Shown piece after piece: positions 15,503-24,364 of a stretch of DNA of 64,000 nucleotides (its first letter is position 1; each line of letters opens with the position of its first letter). This DNA is from Parapedobacter pyrenivorans (GTDB lineage: Bacteria; Bacteroidota; Bacteroidia; Sphingobacteriales; Sphingobacteriaceae). The DNA is taken from the NCBI RefSeq assembly GCF_014636865.1, contig NZ_BMER01000002.1, positions 62,001 to 126,000 of the forward strand. The letters are read 5' to 3'. The translations under genes and the position numbers were made by a program. The notes beneath the pieces were generated by a model, which made no database searches, had not been told where the DNA came from, and saw nothing but the letters and a program-made list of their open reading frames with translations.

Positions 15503-15997
15503 TCACATACGCTCGTACACCATGAAGGTATAAGCATATGCATGCCGTTCGTCGGGCGCGTGAAACTCTTCAGAAACCAAAACCCAATCCTGTTCATCAA
15601 TATCCGGAAAAAAGGTATCACCTGCCACCTCGGTATGCACGCGGGTGATGTAAATACGCCCCAGAATCGCCAATGCCTGCTTGTAGATTTCCGCACCACC
15701 TACAATGAAAACCTCCGCATTGTCGGCGCACAGCGCCAATGCTGCCTGGATAGAGTGGACAACGTCGCCCCCCTCAACGGCATAGTCGGGCTGGCGCGTG
15801 ACAACGATATTACGACGGTTGGGTAAAGGTTTTCCGACCGATTCAAAAGTCTTACGGCCCATGATGATCGGGTGGCCCGACGTCGTGCGCTTGAAAAACC
15901 GGAGGTCGTTGGGTAAATGCCACAACAACTGGTTATCTTTACCAATCGCATTATTTTCAGCTGCGGCCACGATGGCCGATACAAAGGGACGTTCCAT
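15503..15997 (-). CDS. folA: Dihydrofolate reductase
   Basis: A 164-residue DHFR of standard length. Signatures are VSAIVAAAENNAIGKDNQLLWHLPNDLRFF-type N-terminus (Trp-His-Leu-Pro with the catalytic acid Asp following), HPIIMGRKTFESVG, NIVVTRQ and VFIVGGAEIYKQAL. It reduces dihydrofolate to tetrahydrofolate with NADPH, regenerating the cofactor oxidised by thymidylate synthase, whose gene thyA lies 15 bases upstream. The stop codon overlaps the possible GTG start of the mscS gene. Confidence 0.97.
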   Translation of the reverse strand: MERPFVSAIVAAAENNAIGKDNQLLWHLPNDLRFFKRTTSGHPIIMGRKTFESVGKPLPNRRNIVVTRQPDYAVEGGDVVHSIQAALALCADNAEVFIVGGAEIYKQALAILGRIYITRVHTEVAGDTFFPDIDEQDWVLVSEEFHAPDERHAYAYTFMVYERM

Positions 15998-16012
15998 GGT
16001 GCTGTTAGTGAT

Positions 16013-16834
16013 CTATATCGCCACGGGCGCTTTTATACGTGGATGGGGATCGTAATTCGTTAACTGGAAATCGTCGTATTGAAAGGAAAAAATATCGGCA
16101 ACTGTCGGATTAATAGTCATGGTAGGCAATGGCCGCGGTGTTCTACTCAATTGGAGCTCCACCTGTTCGAAGTGATTACTATAGAGGTGGGCATCGCCAA
16201 ATGTATGCACAAAGTCTGCGGCCTCCATGTTACACACCTGGGCCATCATCATGGTAAGCAGCGCGTAAGAGGCAATATTAAAGGGTACGCCGAGAAAGAT
16301 ATCGGCACTACGTTGGTAAAGCTGGCAAGAAAGCTGCGGTTTATACAATCCATTTCGGGGATCAGCCGGTGCCACATAAAACTGGAAAAACGCATGGCAT
16401 GGCGGTAGCGCCATGTGTTTGATTTCAGCCACATTCCACGCCGACACGATGATACGGCGGGAATCTGGGTTAGTCTCTAGCTGCTCGACTACCTGCTTAA
16501 TTTGATCAATATGTTCCCCGCCGGGTGTAGGCCACGAGCGCCATTGCGATCCATATACCGGACCGAGATCTCCCTGTTCGTCGGCCCATTCATCCCAGAT
16601 GCTCACTCCATTTTCCTGGAGGTATTGGATGTTGGTATCGCCTCTGAGAAACCAGATCAATTCATGGATAATGGAGCGCAGGTGCACTTTCTTGGTAGTC
16701 ACCAACGGAAAACCAGCCTTTAGGTTAAACCGCATTTGGTAGCCAAAAACGCTACGTGTACCGGTACCTGTACGGTCGTGCTTATCAGTGCCATTTTCAT
16801 ACACATGGCGCATCAAATCGAGGTATTGCTTCAT
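16013..16834 (-). CDS. thyA: Thymidylate synthase
   Basis: A 273-residue ThyA. The nucleophile is Cys146 in [10 protein letters not shown], the same number as in E. coli; [11 protein letters not shown] near residue 20 binds dUMP phosphate, and [17 protein letters not shown] is the conserved folate/dUMP segment. It methylates dUMP with methylene-tetrahydrofolate and produces dihydrofolate, which FolA, encoded 15 bases downstream, recycles. The upstream region has TATCTTTA, one base from the -7 consensus, about 30 bases before the ATG. Confidence 0.98.
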   Translation of the reverse strand: MKQYLDLMRHVYENGTDKHDRTGTGTRSVFGYQMRFNLKAGFPLVTTKKVHLRSIIHELIWFLRGDTNIQYLQENGVSIWDEWADEQGDLGPVYGSQWRSWPTPGGEHIDQIKQVVEQLETNPDSRRIIVSAWNVAEIKHMALPPCHAFFQFYVAPADPRNGLYKPQLSCQLYQRSADIFLGVPFNIASYALLTMMMAQVCNMEAADFVHTFGDAHLYSNHFEQVELQLSRTPRPLPTMTINPTVADIFSFQYDDFQLTNYDPHPRIKAPVAI

Positions 16835-16955
16835 CGTAAATCCTTCCTTTTCGCGAGTAAAGATACATAGATTTCATGGCCGTTGGCGGATAAAAAAATC
16901 CACACCCGACAAGAATGTTAGTAACTACCATACCAGTTCTTTCAGTGGGATCATT

Positions 16956-16986
16956 TAAAAAAAATGCCCGCTGAACTCCAGCGGGC
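16956..16986 (-). terminator. Terminator of the efflux operon
   Basis: GCCCGCTG and CAGCGGGC form a perfect 8-bp stem with a 5-base loop; on the minus strand a run of eight or more T follows. It lies 36 bases past the RND transporter stop. Confidence 0.93.
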
Positions 16987-17022
16987 AAAAGACCTCAATT
17001 ACTTCAGGAAAGGCGTTACTCA

Positions 17023-20000
17023 CTAAATAGCCTCTTCCTCATACTCTTTAACTTCCTTATGCACATATTCTTCCACCATCAATTCCTCAATGGGCTTTCC
17101 TTTCTTGTCAAGCCCAAAGTAATGCAGAATGTTATCCACAATCTGATAGATCACCGGAACTACGATAAGGGTAAGGAACAGTGAGCTCAATAAGCCACCT
17201 ATGATTACCCAAGCAAGTCCGTTCTTCCATTCTGCACTTGGACCGGTGGCAATAGCGATGGGAAACATCCCAAACACCATGGCGATAGTAGTCATCAGGA
17301 TCGGACGCAACCGAGCATGGTTAGCCAATATCAACGCTTCCCGCGTTGACTTACCTTCCGCCTTGAGGTGATTGGTAAAGTCTACCAGAATAATGGCATT
17401 TTTTGCAACCAAACCGATTAGCATAATCAGACCCAGAATCGTAAATATATTCAGCGTATTATTGGTGAGTGCCAGCGCAAGAAATGCTCCGATGACCGCT
17501 AATGGGATAGCAAACATCACCACAAGCGGATACACAAAGCTGTCATACAGAGCCACCATGATGAAATATACCAGCAAAATGGAACTGAGTAATGCGATGC
17601 CAAGTGTACCGAAACCCTCGGATTGCTGTTCCATCTCGCCGCTCCACACATAGCTAACGCCACTCGGTACTGGAATCTCGGAGAGTTGTCCTTCCAAGTC
17701 TGCCGCTATCGCGCTTACCGGACGACCAACAACCTGAGACTGCACCTTTACCGAGGTACTCTTGTCGCGTCGCTCCAACTGGCTGGGGCCGGAGCCTTCA
17801 CCTATGGAGGCAAATTGCGATAACCGCACCAATTGGCCGGCGCTGTTCGCAAATTGCAAATTGCTCACATCCTCCACATTTTTACGATCGTAATCATCAA
17901 AACGGATGTTAATATCATATTCGTATTCACCTGAACGGAATTTGCCGTCTGTATTACCGTTAAAGGCAGTTTGCATACTTGCACCCACTGTCTGCAGGTT
18001 CAAACCAAGTGCAGCCATCTTGTCACGATCTACCTCTACGGTGATCTCTGGCGTACCGCCCTCTACGGAAAGCTTTGATTCTGAAGTGCCGGGAATTTTC
18101 CGTAAACGATCCAGTATTCCTTCAGCGTAGGTCATTACACTATCCAAGTCAGATCCGATGACCACCAATTCAAAAGGTGCCTGCTCAGCAAACCCCACAA
18201 TACTGATCGGTACAGTCTTTATTTTTGCACCTACCAACACCTTTTCCATCTCCCGCTTCAATTTAGCTGCATAAATGTTGCTGGGGTCCGCTCGATCTTC
18301 CCGTCCAACGAGCTTCACAGTGATCTCAGACTTATACGCGGTAGCCTGGGTACCGGCAAAACCATCACTGGATTGACCCACCGTTGAGATTACTGATATC
18401 ACTTCGGGTTTGGTACTGAGAAATTCTTCCGCCTTTTGTGTCATCTGGTTGGTTTGTTCAATGGATGCGTCTTTCGGCATCTCTATCTGAACAAGAAACT
18501 CACCCCGATCGCCCTGGGCAAAGAACTCACCCCCAATAAAACCACCTATGATTAATCCAAACGATGAAAATAGCAGCACAGTAATCGCGCCGAGCGTAAT
18601 GATCTTATGGTTAAGCGACCACTTCAGCACACCGGTAATCCAGCCCGTAAACCGATGTAACTGATTCTCAAACCACAGTACGAATCGCCCGAAAATATTC
18701 TTATTTGACACCCGTTCCAACTTTCCATAACGTGACGTAAGCAGGGGCACTATGGTAAATGATGCCACCAAACTCAGTAACGTTGCGATCACGACCACCA
18801 CACAAAACTCCCGTAGGATGTCAGACACCATGCCCGTGCTGATCGCTATGGGAAGGAAAACGACCACAATAACCATGGTGATCGAGACAACGGTAAATCC
18901 AATCTCCTTTGCTCCGTCATAAGATGCCCTCACTTTATTTTTGCCCATCTCCATATGCCGGTAGATATTTTCAATCACTACAATGGCATCATCCACCAAG
19001 ATCCCCACTACCAGCGATAGGCCAAGAAGCGACATCAGGTTGAGCGTATATCCGAAGAGACTGATACCGATAAACGTTGCGATCAGAGAAGCGGGAATCG
19101 CCACCATCACGATCACCGCATTACGCAAGCTGTGGAGGAAGAACAACATCACCACAGCGACAAGCACGATGGCTAGGAATAAGTCGAATATAACGGCATT
19201 GGCCGACTCCAGCGTATACGTAGAGCTGTCATTTGCAATTTCGATATTCAGATTCTCTTTTTTGTAGGTTTCCATCAAATTGGCAATGATTTCCTGCGTA
19301 CCGCGACTTACCTCCACGGCATTCGCGTCAGACTGCTTTAGCACCTGTACAAGCAATGCACCTCGTTGGTTTACACGAGCAATCTTCTCCACATCCTTCT
19401 GGGTATCTTGTACATCGGCGAAGTCGCGTATTCGAACCTGTGCACCGGTAGGGGTTGTGGCTACAACCAGGTTCCGCAGTTCGTCAACAGATTTGTACTT
19501 GCCTGCCAATCGCACCAAAATATCTTGGTTTTGGGTTTTTACGCTACCCGTCGGAAAATCCAAGTTGGAGGTTAAAATAGCTTGCTGCACCTGGAGGATA
19601 GACAATCCATACCCTTCAAGCTTGGAAGCGTCAATACTGACCTGGATTTCGCGTTCCTGTCCGCCGATAAGATTTACCTGTGCTACTCCCGGCACGCGTG
19701 ACAACACGGGCTGAATACGCTTATCAACCAGATCATAAAACGTTGCATCATCCATATTTGCCGTAGTGGCTAACGATAGGATCGGCAAGTCATCCATGGA
19801 AAATTTAGCCAAAGACGGAGCCTCGGCATCATCTGGCAGCTCAGACAAAATTGCATTTACTTTGCGCTGGGCATCATTGAGCGAATAGTCCACATCGGTA
19901 CCACTATTCAACTCAATAATCACCATAGACAGGCTCTCGAACGAGGTCGCATCTAGCTTCTTGATGTTTTCCAACGAAGCTACCGCATCCTCGATTTTCT

Positions 20001-20193
20001 TGGTTACGGTATTTTCAACTTCGCTGGGTGACGCACCAGGGTATATCGTGGTAATCGACACCACGCTGGGCGTAAATTTGGGGAGCAACTCGTAGTTCAA
20101 CGAGAAATAGCTCATGATGCCCAATAAGGTCAGCGCGGTGAATATCACGATGACAATGGATGGGCGTTTTATTGATATTTCTGCTATCTTCAT
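17023..20193 (-). CDS. RND efflux transporter, HAE-1/AcrB type
   Basis: A 1056-residue inner-membrane RND pump with the usual two-fold arrangement: one N-terminal helix, a periplasmic loop, six helices, repeated. TM4 carries the proton-relay pair in GILVDDAIVVIEN, and the second half has the matching GLVAKNAIILVDF. N-terminal KRPSIVIVIF and the segment FLPIAISTG are typical of HAE-1 drug/solvent pumps rather than heavy-metal CusA pumps. It is the last gene of tetR-tolC-membrane fusion-RND, so it should form a tripartite exporter with the two genes before it. The substrate is unknown. A strong terminator follows. Confidence 0.94.
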   Translation of the reverse strand: MKIAEISIKRPSIVIVIFTALTLLGIMSYFSLNYELLPKFTPSVVSITTIYPGASPSEVENTVTKKIEDAVASLENIKKLDATSFESLSMVIIELNSGTDVDYSLNDAQRKVNAILSELPDDAEAPSLAKFSMDDLPILSLATTANMDDATFYDLVDKRIQPVLSRVPGVAQVNLIGGQEREIQVSIDASKLEGYGLSILQVQQAILTSNLDFPTGSVKTQNQDILVRLAGKYKSVDELRNLVVATTPTGAQVRIRDFADVQDTQKDVEKIARVNQRGALLVQVLKQSDANAVEVSRGTQEIIANLMETYKKENLNIEIANDSSTYTLESANAVIFDLFLAIVLVAVVMLFFLHSLRNAVIVMVAIPASLIATFIGISLFGYTLNLMSLLGLSLVVGILVDDAIVVIENIYRHMEMGKNKVRASYDGAKEIGFTVVSITMVIVVVFLPIAISTGMVSDILREFCVVVVIATLLSLVASFTIVPLLTSRYGKLERVSNKNIFGRFVLWFENQLHRFTGWITGVLKWSLNHKIITLGAITVLLFSSFGLIIGGFIGGEFFAQGDRGEFLVQIEMPKDASIEQTNQMTQKAEEFLSTKPEVISVISTVGQSSDGFAGTQATAYKSEITVKLVGREDRADPSNIYAAKLKREMEKVLVGAKIKTVPISIVGFAEQAPFELVVIGSDLDSVMTYAEGILDRLRKIPGTSESKLSVEGGTPEITVEVDRDKMAALGLNLQTVGASMQTAFNGNTDGKFRSGEYEYDINIRFDDYDRKNVEDVSNLQFANSAGQLVRLSQFASIGEGSGPSQLERRDKSTSVKVQSQVVGRPVSAIAADLEGQLSEIPVPSGVSYVWSGEMEQQSEGFGTLGIALLSSILLVYFIMVALYDSFVYPLVVMFAIPLAVIGAFLALALTNNTLNIFTILGLIMLIGLVAKNAIILVDFTNHLKAEGKSTREALILANHARLRPILMTTIAMVFGMFPIAIATGPSAEWKNGLAWVIIGGLLSSLFLTLIVVPVIYQIVDNILHYFGLDKKGKPIEELMVEEYVHKEVKEYEEEAI

Positions 20194-20232
20194 TAGTTAA
20201 GATATGAGATGTGAGACATTGGATCCGAGGCG

Positions 20233-21315
20233 TTATCTTTGGCTATTCGTTGAATCAACCTGTGCATCAACTTTTGCACCATCTACCAAATTGATTTGAC
20301 CGCTTGTAATGACCGTTTCGCCTTCTTCAAGGCCCTTCACAATTTCCACCTGTTCACCGAAAATTCTTCCGGCTATCACCTTGCGTATTGCTGCGGCGCT
20401 ATCAGCTCCAAGGACGTATACTTGATTACTGTTGACGCCGCCTACAAACGCACCTCGCGGAATCAATATCGTCGGTTCTTGTTGTGGGAACTTGAAGTGT
20501 GCGGTACCATACATCCCGGCTCTCAATTCAGAAGTAGCGCTGTTATTGATAATGATCTCCACGGGATAATTGAGCGTATTGTCGGCCTTAGCGGCGATGA
20601 AGCTAACTTTACCCGTAAATTCCTTTGCCGGAAAAACCGTACTCGTGATGGTTACCTCGTCGCCAACGTTAAGGTTCACTACTTGTGTTTCATTGGCTGT
20701 AACTTTCAGCTTCAACTGAGAAAGATCCACGATTTCGAAGAGTTCCGTACCGGGCGATAAATAAGTGCCTATTTCCACACTGCGGCTGTTGATAGTGCCG
20801 TTTATCGGTGCTTTAATATTGGCATCGGCTACCCGTCTGCTTTCTTGCTGCAGCTTGATCTCTGCATTCCGCAGCTGCAATTCGATGTCGTCCAGTTGAG
20901 ATTTTGTTACCCCACCAGTTTCATACGAACTCTTATACCTGGCATAGTCCGTCTTTAATTTCTGCAGGTTTTCTTCCGCAACTTGCTTATCCAGATTAGT
21001 CAATTCAGGATCAACGAGTGCTAGTACCTGCCCACGGTTTACCCGTGCTCCTTCCCTTACCAACAATTTGGTGATCCGGCCACTTACTTCAGAAAGCAGT
21101 TTCAAATCCTGATTTGCCGCAAAATTTCCGTTTGCGGAAAAGTCGAGCACGATCGGTTGCCGGCTTACCGTAGCTGCCTTGACGACAGTCGCTCCACCTG
21201 TTTCGGCGACTACGGCAGTCTTTGCCTCGTTCTCCTTTTTGTTATTGGTTAATACCCATCCGATGAGGGCGAGTAGCCCAGCGACTACAACGATGGTAAC
21301 AATTATCCGTTTCAT
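20233..21315 (-). CDS. RND membrane fusion (periplasmic adaptor) protein
   Basis: A 360-residue HlyD/AcrA-type adaptor. It has one N-terminal membrane helix (RIIVTIVVVAGLLALIGWVL), a lipoyl half (VSGRITKLLVREGARVNRGQ), a helical hairpin with many Lys/Glu/Gln (about 110-165), the second lipoyl half (APINGTINSRSVEIGTYLSPG) and a beta-barrel with GDEVTITSTVFPAKEFTGKV. It has no lipobox cysteine and so is anchored by the helix. It should bridge the TolC-like and RND proteins encoded on either side (gaps of 21 and 39 bases). Confidence 0.93.
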   Translation of the reverse strand: MKRIIVTIVVVAGLLALIGWVLTNNKKENEAKTAVVAETGGATVVKAATVSRQPIVLDFSANGNFAANQDLKLLSEVSGRITKLLVREGARVNRGQVLALVDPELTNLDKQVAEENLQKLKTDYARYKSSYETGGVTKSQLDDIELQLRNAEIKLQQESRRVADANIKAPINGTINSRSVEIGTYLSPGTELFEIVDLSQLKLKVTANETQVVNLNVGDEVTITSTVFPAKEFTGKVSFIAAKADNTLNYPVEIIINNSATSELRAGMYGTAHFKFPQQEPTILIPRGAFVGGVNSNQVYVLGADSAAAIRKVIAGRIFGEQVEIVKGLEEGETVITSGQINLVDGAKVDAQVDSTNSQR

Positions 21316-21336
21316 ATACTATTTGGTGATGATGAT

Positions 21337-22686
21337 TTACTCGTTTATTAATGATTTGATTTGTCCGTTTGCTTTTTTGAGTTGGATTTCCGCAATCCTG
21401 TAGTTCAATAACGCCTGTGTATAGCTGTTTTGAGCCTGTGTCAATGCATTCTCGGTATCCAGCAGATCGGTCAATGGTGCCAATCCGTTATTGTAATTAT
21501 TCTGGGTGCTCGTGTATACTTCCTGTGCCAGCGTTACGTTTTCGCGCTGGGATAGAATGGTGTTCAGCGCATTCTTTAATTGAATTTTTGCATTTTCATT
21601 AGCCAGGTTGAGTGACTGCTTGGTATTCCAAAGATCCTGCTCGGCCTTGAGGTAGTCCACCTTGGCTTTTCCCATCCGTGCGCGGGTGGCAAACCCGTTG
21701 AAAATCGGAATACGCAAATTAAGACCGACCAGCATCGAGCCGAACCGGGCAGCCATCGGATCTTCTGAACTTTTATAAAGGTAATTAAATCGATCCGACA
21801 TGGCAGTATAGCTGTAATTGCTGACCAACGATAACGTCGGATAGTACTCGGCCTTATAGGCTTTATGTTGGAGGTCCAACAATTCCAATTGCTTGTTCAT
21901 TAATCGCAGCTCCACCAAATTCTCCATCCGGCCAGGATTGTCCGGAAAGTCGATCGCGTTCGGCACTTCCTTCAATTCGGTGTCAGGCAAGACAATCGCA
22001 GTTTCAATCGGCATCCCCATCGAAAATTTCAATTGATTTTCCAATAGCACAATACCATTCACCAATTCGTGGCGCTGCGTTTCCAGATTCGTTATATTGA
22101 CCTTAATCCGGTCCACATCGATTTTCTTTGCGAGGCCGTTTTTGTACTGGTTGGATACAATCTCGTTGATTACCCGAATGTTTTTCAGGTTGGTATCAAT
22201 CACGTTCAACTGCTCGCGGTTTACCAATACTTGATAGTAATTAGTCGCAACCAATTCGATGACCTGTTCTTCGGTAAGCTCTGCGCTTATTTCGTAAAAA
22301 TCACTGGTTGTCTTCGCCGCCCTTAACCCGGTAAACACCTGTTGATTGAATACCTGCTGGCTAAGTTGGGCCCCAATACGCGAATCCCAAGGCTGCCCGA
22401 TTGTTACCGATTGCCCTGCAAATACCAGCTTACCGATTACTGGATTGTAATTCAATGCACCGGTACCCTCAACTTGTGGCAACGCGGATGCCCGTACTTC
22501 AGCTACCTGATGCTTCCCTCCTTGGATATCCAATTGCGCCTTTTTGATAGACTCACTGTGCGCAAGCGCATAATCGAGCGCATCCTTCAAGGTAAGCTTT
22601 TCCTGAGCTGTGACAATATTTGGTCCTATCAGGCCAACGAACAGCACCGTTATCATTAATCGTATACTCATTTTTGCAATGTTCAT
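21337..22686 (-). CDS. TolC family outer-membrane efflux protein
   Basis: About 449 residues from the ATG chosen here. It has a signal peptide (RLMITVLFVGLIGPNIVTAQ) and two related OEP halves with long heptad-like helices, e.g. LTLKDALDYALAHSESIKKA and the C-terminal segment GLAPLTDLLDTENALTQAQN, which are signatures of TolC channels. An upstream in-frame ATG at 22758 would lie inside tetR and add a basic tail before the signal peptide, so 22686, 19 bases after the tetR stop, is preferred. It forms the outer-membrane duct of the tripartite pump encoded by this operon. Confidence 0.92.
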   Translation of the reverse strand: MNIAKMSIRLMITVLFVGLIGPNIVTAQEKLTLKDALDYALAHSESIKKAQLDIQGGKHQVAEVRASALPQVEGTGALNYNPVIGKLVFAGQSVTIGQPWDSRIGAQLSQQVFNQQVFTGLRAAKTTSDFYEISAELTEEQVIELVATNYYQVLVNREQLNVIDTNLKNIRVINEIVSNQYKNGLAKKIDVDRIKVNITNLETQRHELVNGIVLLENQLKFSMGMPIETAIVLPDTELKEVPNAIDFPDNPGRMENLVELRLMNKQLELLDLQHKAYKAEYYPTLSLVSNYSYTAMSDRFNYLYKSSEDPMAARFGSMLVGLNLRIPIFNGFATRARMGKAKVDYLKAEQDLWNTKQSLNLANENAKIQLKNALNTILSQRENVTLAQEVYTSTQNNYNNGLAPLTDLLDTENALTQAQNSYTQALLNYRIAEIQLKKANGQIKSLINE

Positions 22687-22705
22687 GTTATTTTGTTTCG
22701 GGATA

Positions 22706-23305
22706 TTATTTTTTGATACCATTGATAAAGATAGTGGCCGCTTGCTTTTGTTTTTCAATGATCCGTGCCAGCTCTTCCCTATCTACCAGTGTGTGTGGTG
22801 TGGCGTGGTCACAAAACATGGCCAGCCCTCGGATCATGGCAACGTACAACTCAGACGTAGCAGGAACATCAAATGTTACAAGTTCGTTACGTTTTATTCC
22901 ATGTTCAAAAATCCGCGAAGTGGTGCCCACTTCCCGTTCAAACATCGCTTTCGCCAATGCAGCCCATTTCTCCTCATTGATGTTCATCTCGTGCAGATCA
23001 ACCACCAGCATATAATATTTTTCGAAATACTCTTTCTTAATATCCAGCATCCGGATCAACAGATCCAATGTACCAGGTATGCTATCCAAGGCATTGCCAA
23101 TGGCAATATCAGTCTCTTCGATAATCTGATAGACTATCGCCTCGATCAATGAAAACTTATCCGGAAAATAATAATATAGATTAGCCTTTGACAACCTCAG
23201 ATCTTCCGCTATTTCACTCATGGCCGTTTTAGCAATTCCGAAATGCGAAAATCGCCGTAATGCTGCGCCTATAATCTGTTTCCGTTTGTCATCCACTGTA
23301 CTCAT
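22706..23305 (-). CDS. TetR family regulator of the efflux operon
   Basis: A 199-residue TetR protein. The N-terminal helix-turn-helix is clear (RKQIIGAALRRFSHFGIAKT, then LRLSKANLYYYFPDK-type recognition helix), followed by a helical ligand domain without family-specific motifs. It is the first gene of its operon, so it is likely to repress its own transcription together with the pump until a substrate binds. A 25-base imperfect palindrome with TTGAC/GTCAA ends lies between the -7 element and the gene, where such a repressor would bind. Confidence 0.92.
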   Translation of the reverse strand: MSTVDDKRKQIIGAALRRFSHFGIAKTAMSEIAEDLRLSKANLYYYFPDKFSLIEAIVYQIIEETDIAIGNALDSIPGTLDLLIRMLDIKKEYFEKYYMLVVDLHEMNINEEKWAALAKAMFEREVGTTSRIFEHGIKRNELVTFDVPATSELYVAMIRGLAMFCDHATPHTLVDREELARIIEKQKQAATIFINGIKK

Positions 23306-23321
23306 CTTACCTTTTTACTAT

Positions 23322-23374
23322 TTGACTATTTTAAAATTTTGGTCAAAAGTACAGCATAACTGATAAATCGCAAA
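23322..23374 (-). promoter_or_regulatory. Efflux-operon promoter with overlapping TetR-type operator
   Basis: The minus strand has TTTG (23374-23371), 19 bases, and TACTTTTG (23351-23344): a textbook Bacteroidota promoter. Directly after the -7 element TTGAC and GTCAA mark the ends of a 25-base imperfect palindrome (23322-23346) covering the expected start site. Binding by the TetR protein encoded next is inferred. Confidence 0.7.
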
Positions 23375-23514
23375 AAAAAATCTTCCGAAGCAAGCCGCTC
23401 CGCTATCTTATGACACAGCGCTTACAAATCCATTCCTTTCGGAGTCAAAGAAAAAGACCATCGGTGACAACCCTATGGCAGGGGGTTGTAATTTTAGACT
23501 TTATCGGTTTAGCG

Positions 23515-24213
23515 TCATTTACTAAAGGTGAGCTCATTTTGGAACACCTTGGCATACTTACGCTTGTCAAGCTTATACAGTCTAGCCGCACGGTAAGACA
23601 CGCCACGCTGAAATTCAGGCAGTTCCTTTAGGATATTGTAATTCAACATCTTCTTGCGAAAGTTACGCTTATCCAGCTTCCGTGCCCAAATCGCTTCGTA
23701 GAGCTGTTGTAACTGCGTAAGGGTGAATTTTTCGGGCAATAATTCAAATGCTATAGGGCTATAACTTATCTTGCGCCTTACCTTCAAAATACTCTTATCG
23801 ATGATATGACGGTGGTCAAAAGCGAGTTCCGGTAAGTCATTCAGCGGGTGCCATATGGCTTGCCGAGCATAATCTGTTATCGGCTCCAGTCGATCTTTGA
23901 GGTCATCCAGCCGCAGCAATGCGTAATACGCTACTGTAATAATGCGACCTTGAGGATGGCGTTTCAGATCGCCGAAGGCATATAACTGCTCCATGTAAAT
24001 GCCGCGCAAACCGGTGTGTTCGTACAAAATCCGCTTTACCGCATCGTCGATGGTTTCATTATGTTCTACAAAAAATCCCGGAAGTGCCCACCACCCCTTA
24101 AAGGGATATTCATTGCGTTCGATTAACAGCACTTTCAGTTCCCCTTCGTGAAAACCAAAAATCACGCAGTCTGTAGTAAATGTAGATTGTAAATGTGGTA
24201 AACTTGATTGCAA
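23515..24213 (-). CDS. NrtR-like regulator with degenerate Nudix domain
   Basis: A 232-residue protein: an N-terminal Nudix fold (about 10-145) and a C-terminal winged helix (about 150-225, LTQLQQLYEAIWARKLDKRNF, the NrtR signature). In the Nudix box GFFVEHNE...KRILYEHTGL the catalytic pattern REUxEE has become R-I-L-Y-E-H and the leading Gly is Phe, so hydrolysis is unlikely and the domain probably only binds a ligand. NrtR-family members control NAD or sugar metabolism genes. It is divergent from pfkA and a palindrome lies between them, so control of the glycolytic operon is a fair inference. The ligand may be a sugar phosphate or nucleotide; this is not readable from sequence. Confidence 0.85.
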   Translation of the reverse strand: MQSSLPHLQSTFTTDCVIFGFHEGELKVLLIERNEYPFKGWWALPGFFVEHNETIDDAVKRILYEHTGLRGIYMEQLYAFGDLKRHPQGRIITVAYYALLRLDDLKDRLEPITDYARQAIWHPLNDLPELAFDHRHIIDKSILKVRRKISYSPIAFELLPEKFTLTQLQQLYEAIWARKLDKRNFRKKMLNYNILKELPEFQRGVSYRAARLYKLDKRKYAKVFQNELTFSK

Positions 24214-24306
24214 AGCCTTGAGTTATTTGTTATTAATTGATTTTAATTTGCTAAATTTGCTCACTTAGACCTTTCAAGTATAAAAAATAATTCTTGAAAA
24301 ATTTAA

Positions 24307-24327
24307 TAGTGTAACAAATACACACTA
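24307..24327. promoter_or_regulatory. Palindromic operator candidate upstream of pfkA
   Basis: GTGTA (24309-24313) and TACAC (24319-24323) are an exact inverted repeat around ACAAA, overlapped by TAGTGT (24307-24312) and ACACTA (24322-24327). It lies 38 bases before the pfkA start in the intergenic region shared with the NrtR-like regulator. TAAATTTG, a -7 match, lies further upstream near 24253. Confidence 0.55.
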
Positions 24328-24364
24328 TATTCGTGCTGCTAATTTACAAAAGATTATTAAAAAA

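Noticed and set aside
23467-23489. ACAACCC/GGGTTGT hairpin as terminator of the NrtR-like gene
   Set aside because: The stem is short and no T-run follows on the minus strand; left unassigned.
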